A DNA stretch of 64,000 nt from Bacteroidota bacterium (GTDB lineage: Bacteria; Bacteroidota; Bacteroidia; Flavobacteriales_D; Crocinitomicaceae). The notes under the pieces are model-generated. The model saw nothing but the letters and a program-made list of their open reading frames with translations. It searched no databases and was not told the DNA's origin. Shown piece after piece: positions 9,542-18,507 of the stretch (its first letter is position 1; every line of letters begins with the position of its first letter). The translations under genes and the position numbers were made by a program. The stretch lies in NCBI GenBank assembly GCA_016192075.1, contig JACPUU010000004.1, positions 1 to 64,000 of the forward strand. The letters are read 5' to 3'.

Positions 9542-9580
9542 CATTTCGCGGCGTAACAACCAGAACCGGTTTTATACTGA

Positions 9581-11812
9581 TCAGGATTCAAAAAATTCCA
9601 CACGTCCTGATTCTACATCATACATAGCGCCTACTATGCCAACCTCGCCTGAGGTTATCAGTTCCTGTAGAATTGGACTTTGTACGCGAATTGCCCGTAT
9701 GGACTCATGTACATTTTCAGCAGCAACAGATTGAACGGCTTCTTCACTGCCAATATCCGTATATTTTTTGCTGACCCGTTTTACAGACGGTTGAATTTTG
9801 CTCAGCAGTGCTGTGACATTGCCCATTTCTACGCAATTGCAGGCTGAAATAACGGCGCCGCATTTTGAGTGGCCCAATACAACAATCAGTTTTGAACCGG
9901 CAACTTTACAGGCATATTCCATAGATCCCAGGATATCTTCATTAACAACATTACCGGCAACACGCACGCTGAAAATATCACCCAGTCCCAGGTCAAAAAT
10001 CAATTCGGCCGATGTGCGTGAATCAATACAGCTTAAAACAACGGCAAACGGAAACTGGCCGTCAGATGTATCATTTACCTGTTCCAGCAAATTACGATGC
10101 GCACGCAGGTTTTCAACGAAGCGCTTGTTGCCTGCCTTTAAGGTGTTAAGTGCCAGTTCGGGTGTCATAAGTGTTTGCGTGCGCCTGGTTTGTGTGCGCA
10201 TTTTGGTAACAACCTGTTTCAGCTCCTTCATAATTTTAAAACCGCCCACTTCTTTTAATTCCGGTACACCAATTGTTTCCAGCTGAATTTTTTTGAAAGG
10301 AGCGTCGTAATTTTTGAATTCGTCAATCCGTTCTACCACATCATAATCCATCTCCCTTGATTTGGAACCATCAATAATCAGTACTGACTCGTCAGGTATG
10401 GTTTCAAGCGCATGCACAATACTGGCTTTGTTTAAAAATGAAATTTCTTCAGCCAGGCGCAGCGTGATTTTTTGTTTTCCATTGGCTGATTCGCTGAAAA
10501 AGCGGAATGCGTTTTTGAAATTTTTGCGCAGTACAAAATAGAGCGCGAATACAAAACCAATGGCTATTCCAAAAAGCAGATCGGTGAACAAAACGCCCAG
10601 AATGGTTGCCAGAAAAGGAATAAACTGTTCCCATCCCAGCTTGGCCATTCCCAGGTAAAGAGCTGGTTTTGACAGTTTGTAACCCACCATAATCAGGATG
10701 GCTGCCAGGGCTGAAAGCGGAATCAGGTTCAGGTAGGCTGGTATGAAAATAACAGACAGCAGTAAAATGATTCCATGCGTGACAGTGGCTAATTTGGATT
10801 TACCGCCGGAATTAACGTTGGCAGAACTGCGCACAACAACCTGTGTTATGGGTAATCCGCCAATCATACCTGAAACAATATTACCAATGCCTTGCGCTTT
10901 TAGTTCGCGGTTGACAGGTGTTGATCGTTTTTCAGGATCCAGTTTATCGGTTGCTTCTGTTGAAAGCAGACTCTCCAGGCTGGCAACAAGTGCAAGGGTG
11001 AGAGCAATGATGTACACCTGTGGGTTAGCCAGTGCAGAAAAATCAGGCAAGGTAAAAAAGCTCAGAAATTCCGTAGGTGAATTTGCAACCGGTAATTCAA
11101 CCAGGTGCTTGCCGGACAAGGTTTGTTCAGGAAACCACAACTCAAAACCCCGGTTGAGAAAAATACCGCTGAGTACAACCAGTAAAGCACCTGGCAGAAA
11201 CCGGAATAAGCCCAGTTTTTTCATAAACTTCAGATCAAAAAAAACAAGCAGCGCAAGTGAAATAATGCTGATAATTACTGCACCGGTATTGGAATGTTGA
11301 AAGGCATAATACAGTTCAGAAAAAGTATTGTGGCCGTCTTTCTGGCTGAAAGATTCATCCCCTAAAAAGTCTTCGTCAAATCCAAGGGCGTGTGGAATTT
11401 GTTTCAGAATTAAAATAATACCAATAGCGGCAAGCATGCCTTTGATAACGGAAGATGGAAAGTAATAACCAATGACACCGACCTTTAGAAATCCGGCAAT
11501 AATTTGAAGTACACCCGCCAACACAACGGCCGTCAGAAAAGCTTCAAAACTGCCCAATGTTGAAATGGCTCCAAAAACAATAGTTACAAGGCCTGCAGCC
11601 GGACCCGATACACCCAGCTGGCTGCCGCTTAAAAATCCAACCACAATGCCACCGATAATGCCGGCAATAATACCGGCAAACAGCAAATCAGGTTGTTTGG
11701 TTGAGGCAAGTGCAATTCCAAGGCAAAGCGGCAGTGCAACCAGGTAAACTACCAACCCGGCCGGCAAATCGTGTTTAATATGCTTAAAAAATGAGTTTGT
11801 TTTCATATTCAT
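9581..11812 (-). CDS. SulP-family anion transporter fused to a STAS-like domain and a beta-carbonic anhydrase
   Basis: 743 residues. Residues 1-430 form a SulP transporter (LPAGLVVYLVALPLCLGIAL at the start, then LGVSGPAAGL, and GGLPITQVVVRSSANVNSGG). A STAS-like stretch follows (about 440-520) and a complete beta-class carbonic anhydrase (about 545-743) with zinc ligands C595, H648, C651 and the D597/R599 dyad. SulP-carbonic anhydrase fusions are known and thought to couple bicarbonate (or proton symport) transport to CO2/HCO3- conversion at the inner face; the substrate is inferred. It follows a 108-residue anchored protein by 139 bases and converges with sufD. Confidence 0.93.
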   Translation of the reverse strand: MNMKTNSFFKHIKHDLPAGLVVYLVALPLCLGIALASTKQPDLLFAGIIAGIIGGIVVGFLSGSQLGVSGPAAGLVTIVFGAISTLGSFEAFLTAVVLAGVLQIIAGFLKVGVIGYYFPSSVIKGMLAAIGIILILKQIPHALGFDEDFLGDESFSQKDGHNTFSELYYAFQHSNTGAVIISIISLALLVFFDLKFMKKLGLFRFLPGALLVVLSGIFLNRGFELWFPEQTLSGKHLVELPVANSPTEFLSFFTLPDFSALANPQVYIIALTLALVASLESLLSTEATDKLDPEKRSTPVNRELKAQGIGNIVSGMIGGLPITQVVVRSSANVNSGGKSKLATVTHGIILLLSVIFIPAYLNLIPLSALAAILIMVGYKLSKPALYLGMAKLGWEQFIPFLATILGVLFTDLLFGIAIGFVFALYFVLRKNFKNAFRFFSESANGKQKITLRLAEEISFLNKASIVHALETIPDESVLIIDGSKSREMDYDVVERIDEFKNYDAPFKKIQLETIGVPELKEVGGFKIMKELKQVVTKMRTQTRRTQTLMTPELALNTLKAGNKRFVENLRAHRNLLEQVNDTSDGQFPFAVVLSCIDSRTSAELIFDLGLGDIFSVRVAGNVVNEDILGSMEYACKVAGSKLIVVLGHSKCGAVISACNCVEMGNVTALLSKIQPSVKRVSKKYTDIGSEEAVQSVAAENVHESIRAIRVQSPILQELITSGEVGIVGAMYDVESGRVEFFES

Positions 11813-11951
11813 GTTGAGATAAAATAATAATGGTATTAGTCAAATCAGACTTGATTTGAAACTCAAATGAATATTCTCTTTAAAGAATACAGCGCGTGAG
11901 CCAAAGAAGGTGTAAAACCTTAAGGCAACGCAAAAAAATTAAAAGAGAATA

Positions 11952-12278
11952 TCAGGAAAACAAACCTTCGGGAGGGGGAATAATCACTTTTTGCTCAAGC
12001 AGCTGATAGCTTAGATCATGAGCACTTAAAATTTTAAACCATACGGTTTCACGCAAAAAAAACAAGTAGGCTAATTCTTCAAAATCAACATCCATTTCGT
12101 AAAATGTGCTTCCCTTGTTTTCATTTTCTTTTCCCGGGCTGTCTTCTTCACTCAGGCTGCTTAAAACGGCCATGTCCGTTGAGTCAACTTCATAAAAGAA
12201 ACTCATATCACGCACCACTTCAAGACCCAGCAGGGCAATAATGCAAACCAGTGGTAGTATGAACCTGAATAATTTCAT
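11952..12278 (-). CDS. Small membrane-anchored or secreted protein at the head of the SulP-CA unit
   Basis: 108 residues, not recognised. An N-terminal hydrophobic segment (residues 4-19) is followed by an acidic stretch (SLSEEDSPGKENENKG), a more hydrophobic part, and a Pro-rich end (IIPPPEGLFS). Likely exported and anchored in the inner membrane or released to the periplasm. It precedes the SulP-CA fusion on the same strand. A protein of similar build, without clear sequence identity, heads the DabA unit at 21177-21548. A regulatory or accessory role in carbon uptake is inference. Confidence 0.7.
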   Translation of the reverse strand: MKLFRFILPLVCIIALLGLEVVRDMSFFYEVDSTDMAVLSSLSEEDSPGKENENKGSTFYEMDVDFEELAYLFFLRETVWFKILSAHDLSYQLLEQKVIIPPPEGLFS

Positions 12279-12433
12279 GGGTATCTCACAGTGCTGTTAG
12301 AAAAACAGCTGGTGCTAATTTAATAAGAATTTGAATTACTTGTTCAGGAAAATACGCTGAAATGTGGTTAGAACGATCACAAGCCCCTTGGTGCAATGTA
12401 GAACCGGAAAAGCAGATAGTGTTTTCAAACGCT

Positions 12434-12441
12434 TATCTTTG
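12434..12441 (+). promoter_or_regulatory. -7 promoter box before the carbonic anhydrase gene
   Basis: TATCTTTG, matching TAnnTTTG exactly, 17 bases before the ATG. No clear -33 TTG at the expected distance. Confidence 0.5.
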
Positions 12442-12458
12442 AGTAATTAATAGCGTGT

Positions 12459-13106
12459 ATGAGTAAGTCAGCAAAAGATCTTTTAGCGGGTAATTTGATT
12501 TGGGTAGAACAAACCAACAAATTAAAGCCCGGTTTTTTTAATGAACTGGCCCAAAACCAATCACCGGAATTTTTATGGATTGGCTGTTCAGACAGCCGCG
12601 TGCCTGCGAGCGATATTACCAACACCATGCCCGGAGCCATTTTTGTACAGCGAAACATTGCAAATATGGTGATACATACTGATGCTAACCTGTTAAGTGT
12701 TGTCAACTACGCGGTGAAAATTCTGAAAGTGAAGCACATCATTGTGTGCGGCCACTATGGCTGCGGTGGCGTTTCTGCTGCAATGAGCAACCAGAATTTT
12801 GGCTTTCTGGATAACTGGCTGATGCATATCAAAGATGTTTATCGTTTGCATGAAGATGAACTGGATGCGATTGAAGATGATCAGCAGCGGTTTGACCGTT
12901 ATGTGGAGTTGAATATTATTGAACAGGTTCACAACCTGTCTAAAGTTTCGTTTATTCAGGAAGAATGGCATACCGGCGAGTATCCATATATCCACGGGTG
13001 GGTTTACAGTCTTGAAAATGGAAGGATCAAGGACCTGAACGTAACGGTAAACAACAGTCAGAAACTGGATGATATTTACCGCTACAAACCCCGGAAAAAA
13101 AGTTAA
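12459..13106 (+). CDS. can: Beta-class carbonic anhydrase
   Basis: 215 residues; interconverts CO2 and bicarbonate in the cytoplasm. Zinc ligands C43, H99 and C102 (CSDSR and HYGCGG motifs) with catalytic dyad D45/R47 are all present. Similar to Can/CynT enzymes. It is the only plus-strand gene of the carbon island, lies between the two minus-strand transport units, and its 3' end overlaps the porin gene tail-to-tail by 4 bases. Its own -7 promoter box is at 12434. Confidence 0.96.
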   Translation: MSKSAKDLLAGNLIWVEQTNKLKPGFFNELAQNQSPEFLWIGCSDSRVPASDITNTMPGAIFVQRNIANMVIHTDANLLSVVNYAVKILKVKHIIVCGHYGCGGVSAAMSNQNFGFLDNWLMHIKDVYRLHEDELDAIEDDQQRFDRYVELNIIEQVHNLSKVSFIQEEWHTGEYPYIHGWVYSLENGRIKDLNVTVNNSQKLDDIYRYKPRKKS

Positions 13107-14428
13107 ATCATAATTTGATATTGCAGCTGAATCATTCCGCGGTGGTGTGAATAATTGATGGTTCCGTCAGGCGCTGTATTAAACACCGGGCGCCCCTGGT
13201 AGTTCAGACTTAGTTTGGAATTGTTTGTACCGTTTATCAGCCAGTTAAAACCAAATTCATACATCACAATATTATCCTGCATCCGGTCAAAATCTGAAAC
13301 CTGTGTGGCACCATAGAATTGCAATGTTCCTTTACCTAAAAGTTCTTTTTTCATCAGGTATGCCAGCTGAACGTAGAGTGTTGAACCCGTTCCAACCATG
13401 GGGAATGCATTACCGGCGCCGTTAAAAGATCCGGATGAATTAACCCCGTTTGCCGGATTCATAACACCAATGTTGCGTATATAATTTGGTCCCAGGTTAA
13501 AATAATTATACGCAACATAACAGGTAACAGCATTTTGTTTTTCCTTGTTCAGCGGTAGGTCTGTAAAAAAATCAGCCCCCAGCAAAAGCATATCGCTGTG
13601 TGCTGTGTCTCCCGCAGGGGCGAGATTCCACATAGCATCCGGCTGATAAATAAAACCAGCTCCCAAATTGATTACCTTTTTCTTTCCCAGGTACGAGCCC
13701 GCGGTGTATGGAACCACATTGTCTTCCGGGTCAGCAAACTGGTACATAAAATAACCCTGTGATTGCAATTTTGCAGGTTCAGGACTAAAGTCTGCATTCA
13801 CATTGAGTGAGTTTATTGGAACAATGGCATTTTGGACAGCCATGGGTTTTGTAAGTGCTACACGGTAATCCAGTTTCCCCAGTTTTCCTTTGGCATAAAG
13901 ACTCAGTTTTCGTAAAAGCTGGTCATTAATACCACTTGTTGTCTGCTGGTAAAGTGGCGCATCCAGGGTTAAAATACTTCCGGTTGCAGGTGAAGCATAG
14001 CGTGCCAATCCACTCCATCCGGTCAGTCCTGCCCCCAGCGAGAGCATTTTATCGTGTACGTTAAATTCGGTTACGGCATCGTGAAAAAAAGCACCCTGAA
14101 ATTGTTTGGAATTATAGGTGAAATTATTCATTCCAAATTGCGTATAAAAAAACACGCGCGGTGAAATTTGCCCGAATAACTGCATGCGTGTCCGGCGTAA
14201 ACCAATGTCAACAATTTGCTGTTGTGCGTAGCCGTTAACCATGGTTCCGGGGTTGGCATCGGTATAACGCAGCCAGGTTTGATTCAGAAACGTAAAGCGG
14301 ATAAATTCTTTTCCGTCATCAGACAGGTTCAAACGAATCATGTTTCCTTTTTGCATTCCGGTTTGGGAATGTGCTATGAGGCAGAGCATACCGAGGGTAC
14401 ACGCTGCAATGTATTTCAGAAACCTCAT
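13103..14428 (-). CDS. Porin-like outer-membrane beta-barrel protein
   Basis: 441 residues from the ATG at 14428, which gives a clean signal peptide (MRFLKYIAACTLGMLCLIA, cut after HSQ) 4 bases after the SulP stop; an upstream ATG at 14464 inside SulP would spoil it. The mature part has many amphipathic strands typical of Bacteroidota porins, with blocks such as RRTRMQLFGQISPRVFFYTQFG. Distantly like phosphate-selective OprO/OprP porins; the true substrate is unknown. Position as last gene of the dab-SulP unit suggests anion entry (bicarbonate?) across the outer membrane, which is inference. Confidence 0.85.
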   Translation of the reverse strand: MRFLKYIAACTLGMLCLIAHSQTGMQKGNMIRLNLSDDGKEFIRFTFLNQTWLRYTDANPGTMVNGYAQQQIVDIGLRRTRMQLFGQISPRVFFYTQFGMNNFTYNSKQFQGAFFHDAVTEFNVHDKMLSLGAGLTGWSGLARYASPATGSILTLDAPLYQQTTSGINDQLLRKLSLYAKGKLGKLDYRVALTKPMAVQNAIVPINSLNVNADFSPEPAKLQSQGYFMYQFADPEDNVVPYTAGSYLGKKKVINLGAGFIYQPDAMWNLAPAGDTAHSDMLLLGADFFTDLPLNKEKQNAVTCYVAYNYFNLGPNYIRNIGVMNPANGVNSSGSFNGAGNAFPMVGTGSTLYVQLAYLMKKELLGKGTLQFYGATQVSDFDRMQDNIVMYEFGFNWLINGTNNSKLSLNYQGRPVFNTAPDGTINYSHHRGMIQLQYQIMI

Positions 14429-14432
14429 CGCA

Positions 14433-16601
14433 TTATTGCTTTTGGTCTTCGAGAATTTTGACAAGCGCCGCGGCTTTTTGATTCAGCCTGACAATTTCAT
14501 CGGGCTTTAAAAAGCGGAAATGTGACCGAAGCAGAATATTTTCACCGTTGCTGATCAGGCAAAGGTCTTTATTTGATTCAAAAAATTCGAGCACATCTTT
14601 GGTGAATAAAGCACGCACTGCTTGTGCATCTTCACCTTTCAGCAAATAATTTTTAGAGAACGCCGGGTTTGAATCAAAATTGATATCGTCCCCTGAAACC
14701 ATACTGGTCAGTTTATCAACAAAGGTTTCTTCACTCATGTAAAATTTAGGGAGCGGTTTTAACCCTGAAATTTTGAGTGCAGTCAGTGTTTGAAATTCAG
14801 TTGTTGTGCGGGCACCTTCCTGCGTTGTAATGTCAGCCGTGGTGTAAGAAATGAAAGGGTTAGAATTAATTACCAGGTTTTCCAGTGAAACAATTTGTTT
14901 ACGCAGGGTAATGGTGTAAAAATCCCAGGCTCCGTTCCAGTCTTGTTTAAGGGTATAGTTCCAGCCTTGTGATGCAGCCAGTGAAAGCAAATCAGTTTGC
15001 CTGCGGCTGAGTTGTTTTGAAACGGCTTTTCGCTCAATGCCTGAGCGTTTTTCTGCCATGGCATGTTCAGAAACGCCTACCAGGTGCGTCATGTTCCGGT
15101 ATTCCAGGTGAATTCCATCCCGTTTTAACAGTTTCCGGTATGTCTCAAGGTGATGAACAACGGTATGATCTACCAGTGTTACTTCTGAAAAATCAAGATG
15201 AACTTTGTTGCCTGCAATGGCTTTATCCAGTCTTTTTTTCAGGGAAAGGTAGTTGGAGAAAAACAGGGTTCCTTTTAAACTGACAGTGTCACCGTTGGTA
15301 ATAGAATCTACGCTGAATGTATTTTTCAGGGAGGCACCTTTTGCAAAAATAAAAATGTAATTTGCCAGAATACCAATGCCAATTCCAATAAGCAAATCAG
15401 TAACCAGCACACCAATCAGTGTAATCAGAAAAACAACCAGTTCTGACAGCCCTATCTCAGCTGTATGTTTGAATTCACGTGGATGCGCTAATCGGAATCC
15501 GGTAAAAACCAACATGGCGGCAAGGGCTGCGGTTGGAATCAGTTCAATTGCAAACGAAAGAATCAAAACATAAACCAGCAGCAAAGCACCGTGATAAAAA
15601 TTGGCCCATTGTGTTTTACCGCCGTTGTTAATGTTGGCTGATGAACGTACAATTTCTGAAATCATTGGAAGCCCGCCAATAGCCGCCGCCAGCGAGGAAC
15701 CTGAACCCATGGCAACCAGATCTTTGTCAAGGTTAGCACATCGTTTGTAGGGATCAAGACTGTCAACCGCTTTGGCACTCAATAAACTTTCAATGGCAGA
15801 TACCAGGGTGAATCCTGTTACTGCAATCCAGAAGGCCCCCATACCAATTTTTTCAAAACTTGGAAACTGAATTCCATCTGCGCCAAATAAATGATCCGGC
15901 ATATCTACAAACAACAGGTGGTCAGTGCCCATATAACGTGCTACCGGAACTATAATAATCAACACCCACATAGGTGCGGGAATCATTTTGACCAGTTTGA
16001 TTTTGACCATCTGGTGAATAACCAATATGGCCAGGGCAAGCAGGGCAATAACAATGGCATATATGTTAGCCTCAGACAATGCTGCCGGAATTTCTCCGAC
16101 AGTTTCAATGATCTCTTTTTTGGGTGTTGCAAGACCAATTGCCGGAAAGAATTGTTTGATCATAATGATGATTCCAATGGCTGCCAGCATTCCATGAACC
16201 GCTGCTGAGGGAAAGTAGTCCCCCACTTTTCCAACTTTAAGAAGCCCCAGCAGGGTAATGATTGCGCCGGCAATAATAATGGCACCCAGGGCGTGAGGGT
16301 AACCTGCAAAACCGTGATCGGCACCGGCGCCACCCAGTGATTCAATGGCGCTGTAAGATATTACAATGAGTCCGGCAGCGGGCCCGCTGATGGTTACAAA
16401 ACTACCGGCCAGGCGTGAAGCAAAAATACCACCGACAATAGCCGTAATGAGTCCGGCTAAAGGCGGAAAACCCGAGGCAAGTGCAATTCCAATGCAAAGG
16501 GGTAAAGCAATCAGAGATACACTGAAGCCTGAAATAAAATCGTCCTTGAAATGCGCTTTCAGCGCAGCAAGTCCGGTTTTTGGCAACTGAACTTTTTCCA
16601 T
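14433..16601 (-). CDS. SulP-family anion transporter with STAS domain and unusual C-terminal extension
   Basis: 722 residues. SulP membrane part about 1-425, with VTISGPAAGLIVI and GGLPMISEIVRSSANINNGG; STAS domain about 430-525, including VHLDFSEVTLVDHTVVHHL. About 195 further residues are not part of usual SulP proteins; they hold a charged linker (ERKAVSKQLSRRQTD) and a folded-looking region with SNPAFSKNYLLKGED and AVRALFTKDVLEFF. Substrate likely bicarbonate (BicA-like) given the neighbours, but sulfate cannot be excluded. It sits 37 bases after dabB and 4 bases before the porin. Confidence 0.9.
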   Translation of the reverse strand: MEKVQLPKTGLAALKAHFKDDFISGFSVSLIALPLCIGIALASGFPPLAGLITAIVGGIFASRLAGSFVTISGPAAGLIVISYSAIESLGGAGADHGFAGYPHALGAIIIAGAIITLLGLLKVGKVGDYFPSAAVHGMLAAIGIIIMIKQFFPAIGLATPKKEIIETVGEIPAALSEANIYAIVIALLALAILVIHQMVKIKLVKMIPAPMWVLIIIVPVARYMGTDHLLFVDMPDHLFGADGIQFPSFEKIGMGAFWIAVTGFTLVSAIESLLSAKAVDSLDPYKRCANLDKDLVAMGSGSSLAAAIGGLPMISEIVRSSANINNGGKTQWANFYHGALLLVYVLILSFAIELIPTAALAAMLVFTGFRLAHPREFKHTAEIGLSELVVFLITLIGVLVTDLLIGIGIGILANYIFIFAKGASLKNTFSVDSITNGDTVSLKGTLFFSNYLSLKKRLDKAIAGNKVHLDFSEVTLVDHTVVHHLETYRKLLKRDGIHLEYRNMTHLVGVSEHAMAEKRSGIERKAVSKQLSRRQTDLLSLAASQGWNYTLKQDWNGAWDFYTITLRKQIVSLENLVINSNPFISYTTADITTQEGARTTTEFQTLTALKISGLKPLPKFYMSEETFVDKLTSMVSGDDINFDSNPAFSKNYLLKGEDAQAVRALFTKDVLEFFESNKDLCLISNGENILLRSHFRFLKPDEIVRLNQKAAALVKILEDQKQ

Positions 16602-16638
16602 ATAATTTTTTTTGTGGAGAGAATTTTTTAACTATTTT

Positions 16639-18507
16639 CTAGGTTGATCGTCCCGCTATCGGGTGATCGGTTTTAATGTGTGGTCCCATAAAGATTCGTG
16701 CGTAGAGCCGAATCAGGGCAAGGCCGTTTATAACGAAACTCAGTGCTACAAAAAGCAAGAGCAATACCTGGTTTACCTCAATATGACTGAATATTAAATC
16801 TTCTCCAACAAAGGCCGGTGTGATTGGAAAGCCAGCCATGCCAAGACAGGAAAGTAAAAAGAGAAGCGCCGGTTTTTTATACTCGTAGGAGTGACCCTGA
16901 AAGCGATTCAGATCCATGTTGGTTTCGCGCCTGCCAAGCCATCTTAAAACAAAAAATCCGACGATACCTGAAAAAATAACGCCCGATAGATAAAGCACCA
17001 TATCCAGGTAATCAAATTCAGCGTTGAAGGTAATGGCCAGCGCAATCCACAGGTGATTCTGAAATATCAGCAGCCAGCTAAAGCGTACATCGTGTCTTTT
17101 TACAAATGATTTAAGACTTAATATCAAGCCCGTAAATGCAAAAACAACAGGAAGGGTATGACGCAAATCGGCCGGAATTTCATCCTGGAAAATCAGCAGT
17201 ACACAACCAGTTGTAAACAAGGGAACAAAAATGATCAGCGCTACTTTTTGATTAATAAAGCCCAACATATTTCCGGCGCGTTTAACCGGTGCCCACAGGT
17301 AATAAAATACCAGCGAATCAAGGCCCCATTCTTTGAGGCTCATCAGGTAAAGTGTGTTGGCCATTTTTTGGCGGAATCCCGAAAGGCGGATTTCTTCACG
17401 TGGCTTGAAATTGTAGAATTGCTCACGAATCAGGTAAGTAACTACGGACGGCGAAACCAGCAACTGGTAGCTTCTCAAAAAGGCGTTTCCGGCAAAGTGA
17501 ATGAGTGCAAGCACTTCAAGGCCGCAGGCAATTTCAATGAAAATAATTCCAATCTGCGATACTGATGAATAAGCTACCTGTGCTTTAACGGATGATTGAA
17601 CGCGCGCTGAAAAAGAAGCCAGTACGGCGGTTACAAGACCAATGGCAATGACAATAACACGCACTACCGGTTGATGTTCCCAAAAAGGGAATGTGCGCAG
17701 TAAAATAAATGCACCAATGTGAACCGACAATGAACTGTAGAAAATGGCACTGGATGGAGTAGGCCCTTCCATGGCACGCGGCAGCCAGAATGAAAACGGA
17801 AACTGCGCTGATTTTGCAACTGCGGCAAGCAGTATAAGCAGTGATGCAAATAATCCAATCCACGCATGTTCGTGCAAATGATGGCTGACAGAAACCTCGT
17901 TGTTGAGCTGCAGAAAAGTGATGTTTTCATGCCACAGGTGATGGCTCAGCCACATGGTCAGAATCAAACCAATGTCACCAATGCGGTACACTGAAAAAAC
18001 TTTCATGGCATTTTTCACCGGCAAATACCGGTCACGGTAAAATGCAATCAGGAGAAATGACGAAACACCTAAAATTTCCCAACCCAGGAAAAGGGTTTCA
18101 AAATTTCCGGAAAAAATGGTGATGTTATACCCCAGGTAGAAAAACAGCAGTGTGTTGAAGAACCGCTTGTATCCCTCTTCACGGTGCATGTAGTAGCGGC
18201 TGTAAACGGTAATCAAAAAAGTCAGCAATGATCCTACCAGCAGGTAAACAGCTGTGATTCTGTCGAAATACAGATCAATAAAAAATTCGTATCCATCCGT
18301 TGAATAAATGACAAATTCTTTCAGGTTGAAAGTTTCCATACCACTGAACAGCCAAACTCCCACAAACCCGGCAGATACCAGGAAATGGATTCCGACAGAC
18401 CCGAATGATACACCTGAGATGGCGTTTTCATTTTTTTTCGGAATCAGCAGGCTCAGCAAAAATCCGGACAAGGGTATGAGTACTAAAAGCGCTATAAACA
18501 AATTCAT
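16639..18507 (-). CDS. dabB: DabB, NuoL-like membrane subunit of the inorganic-carbon transporter
   Basis: 622 residues of proton-conducting membrane transporter type (Proton_antipo_M), with many membrane helices and NuoL hallmarks: LFLGWEILGVSSFLLIAFY, LLAAVAKSAQFPFSFWLPRAMEGPTP split over two helices, and AYSSVSQIGI. In the DAB complex, DabB is thought to supply cation flow that energises one-way CO2 hydration by DabA. The paired dabA rules out a stray complex I subunit. The start ATG overlaps the dabA stop by 4 bases, so the two are translationally coupled. Confidence 0.93.
   Translation of the reverse strand: MNLFIALLVLIPLSGFLLSLLIPKKNENAISGVSFGSVGIHFLVSAGFVGVWLFSGMETFNLKEFVIYSTDGYEFFIDLYFDRITAVYLLVGSLLTFLITVYSRYYMHREEGYKRFFNTLLFFYLGYNITIFSGNFETLFLGWEILGVSSFLLIAFYRDRYLPVKNAMKVFSVYRIGDIGLILTMWLSHHLWHENITFLQLNNEVSVSHHLHEHAWIGLFASLLILLAAVAKSAQFPFSFWLPRAMEGPTPSSAIFYSSLSVHIGAFILLRTFPFWEHQPVVRVIVIAIGLVTAVLASFSARVQSSVKAQVAYSSVSQIGIIFIEIACGLEVLALIHFAGNAFLRSYQLLVSPSVVTYLIREQFYNFKPREEIRLSGFRQKMANTLYLMSLKEWGLDSLVFYYLWAPVKRAGNMLGFINQKVALIIFVPLFTTGCVLLIFQDEIPADLRHTLPVVFAFTGLILSLKSFVKRHDVRFSWLLIFQNHLWIALAITFNAEFDYLDMVLYLSGVIFSGIVGFFVLRWLGRRETNMDLNRFQGHSYEYKKPALLFLLSCLGMAGFPITPAFVGEDLIFSHIEVNQVLLLLFVALSFVINGLALIRLYARIFMGPHIKTDHPIAGRST

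Noticed and set aside
16639-18507. DabB as a complex I or Mrp antiporter subunit
   Set aside because: No other nuo or mrp genes are present, and its start overlaps the stop of dabA, the typical DAB arrangement.
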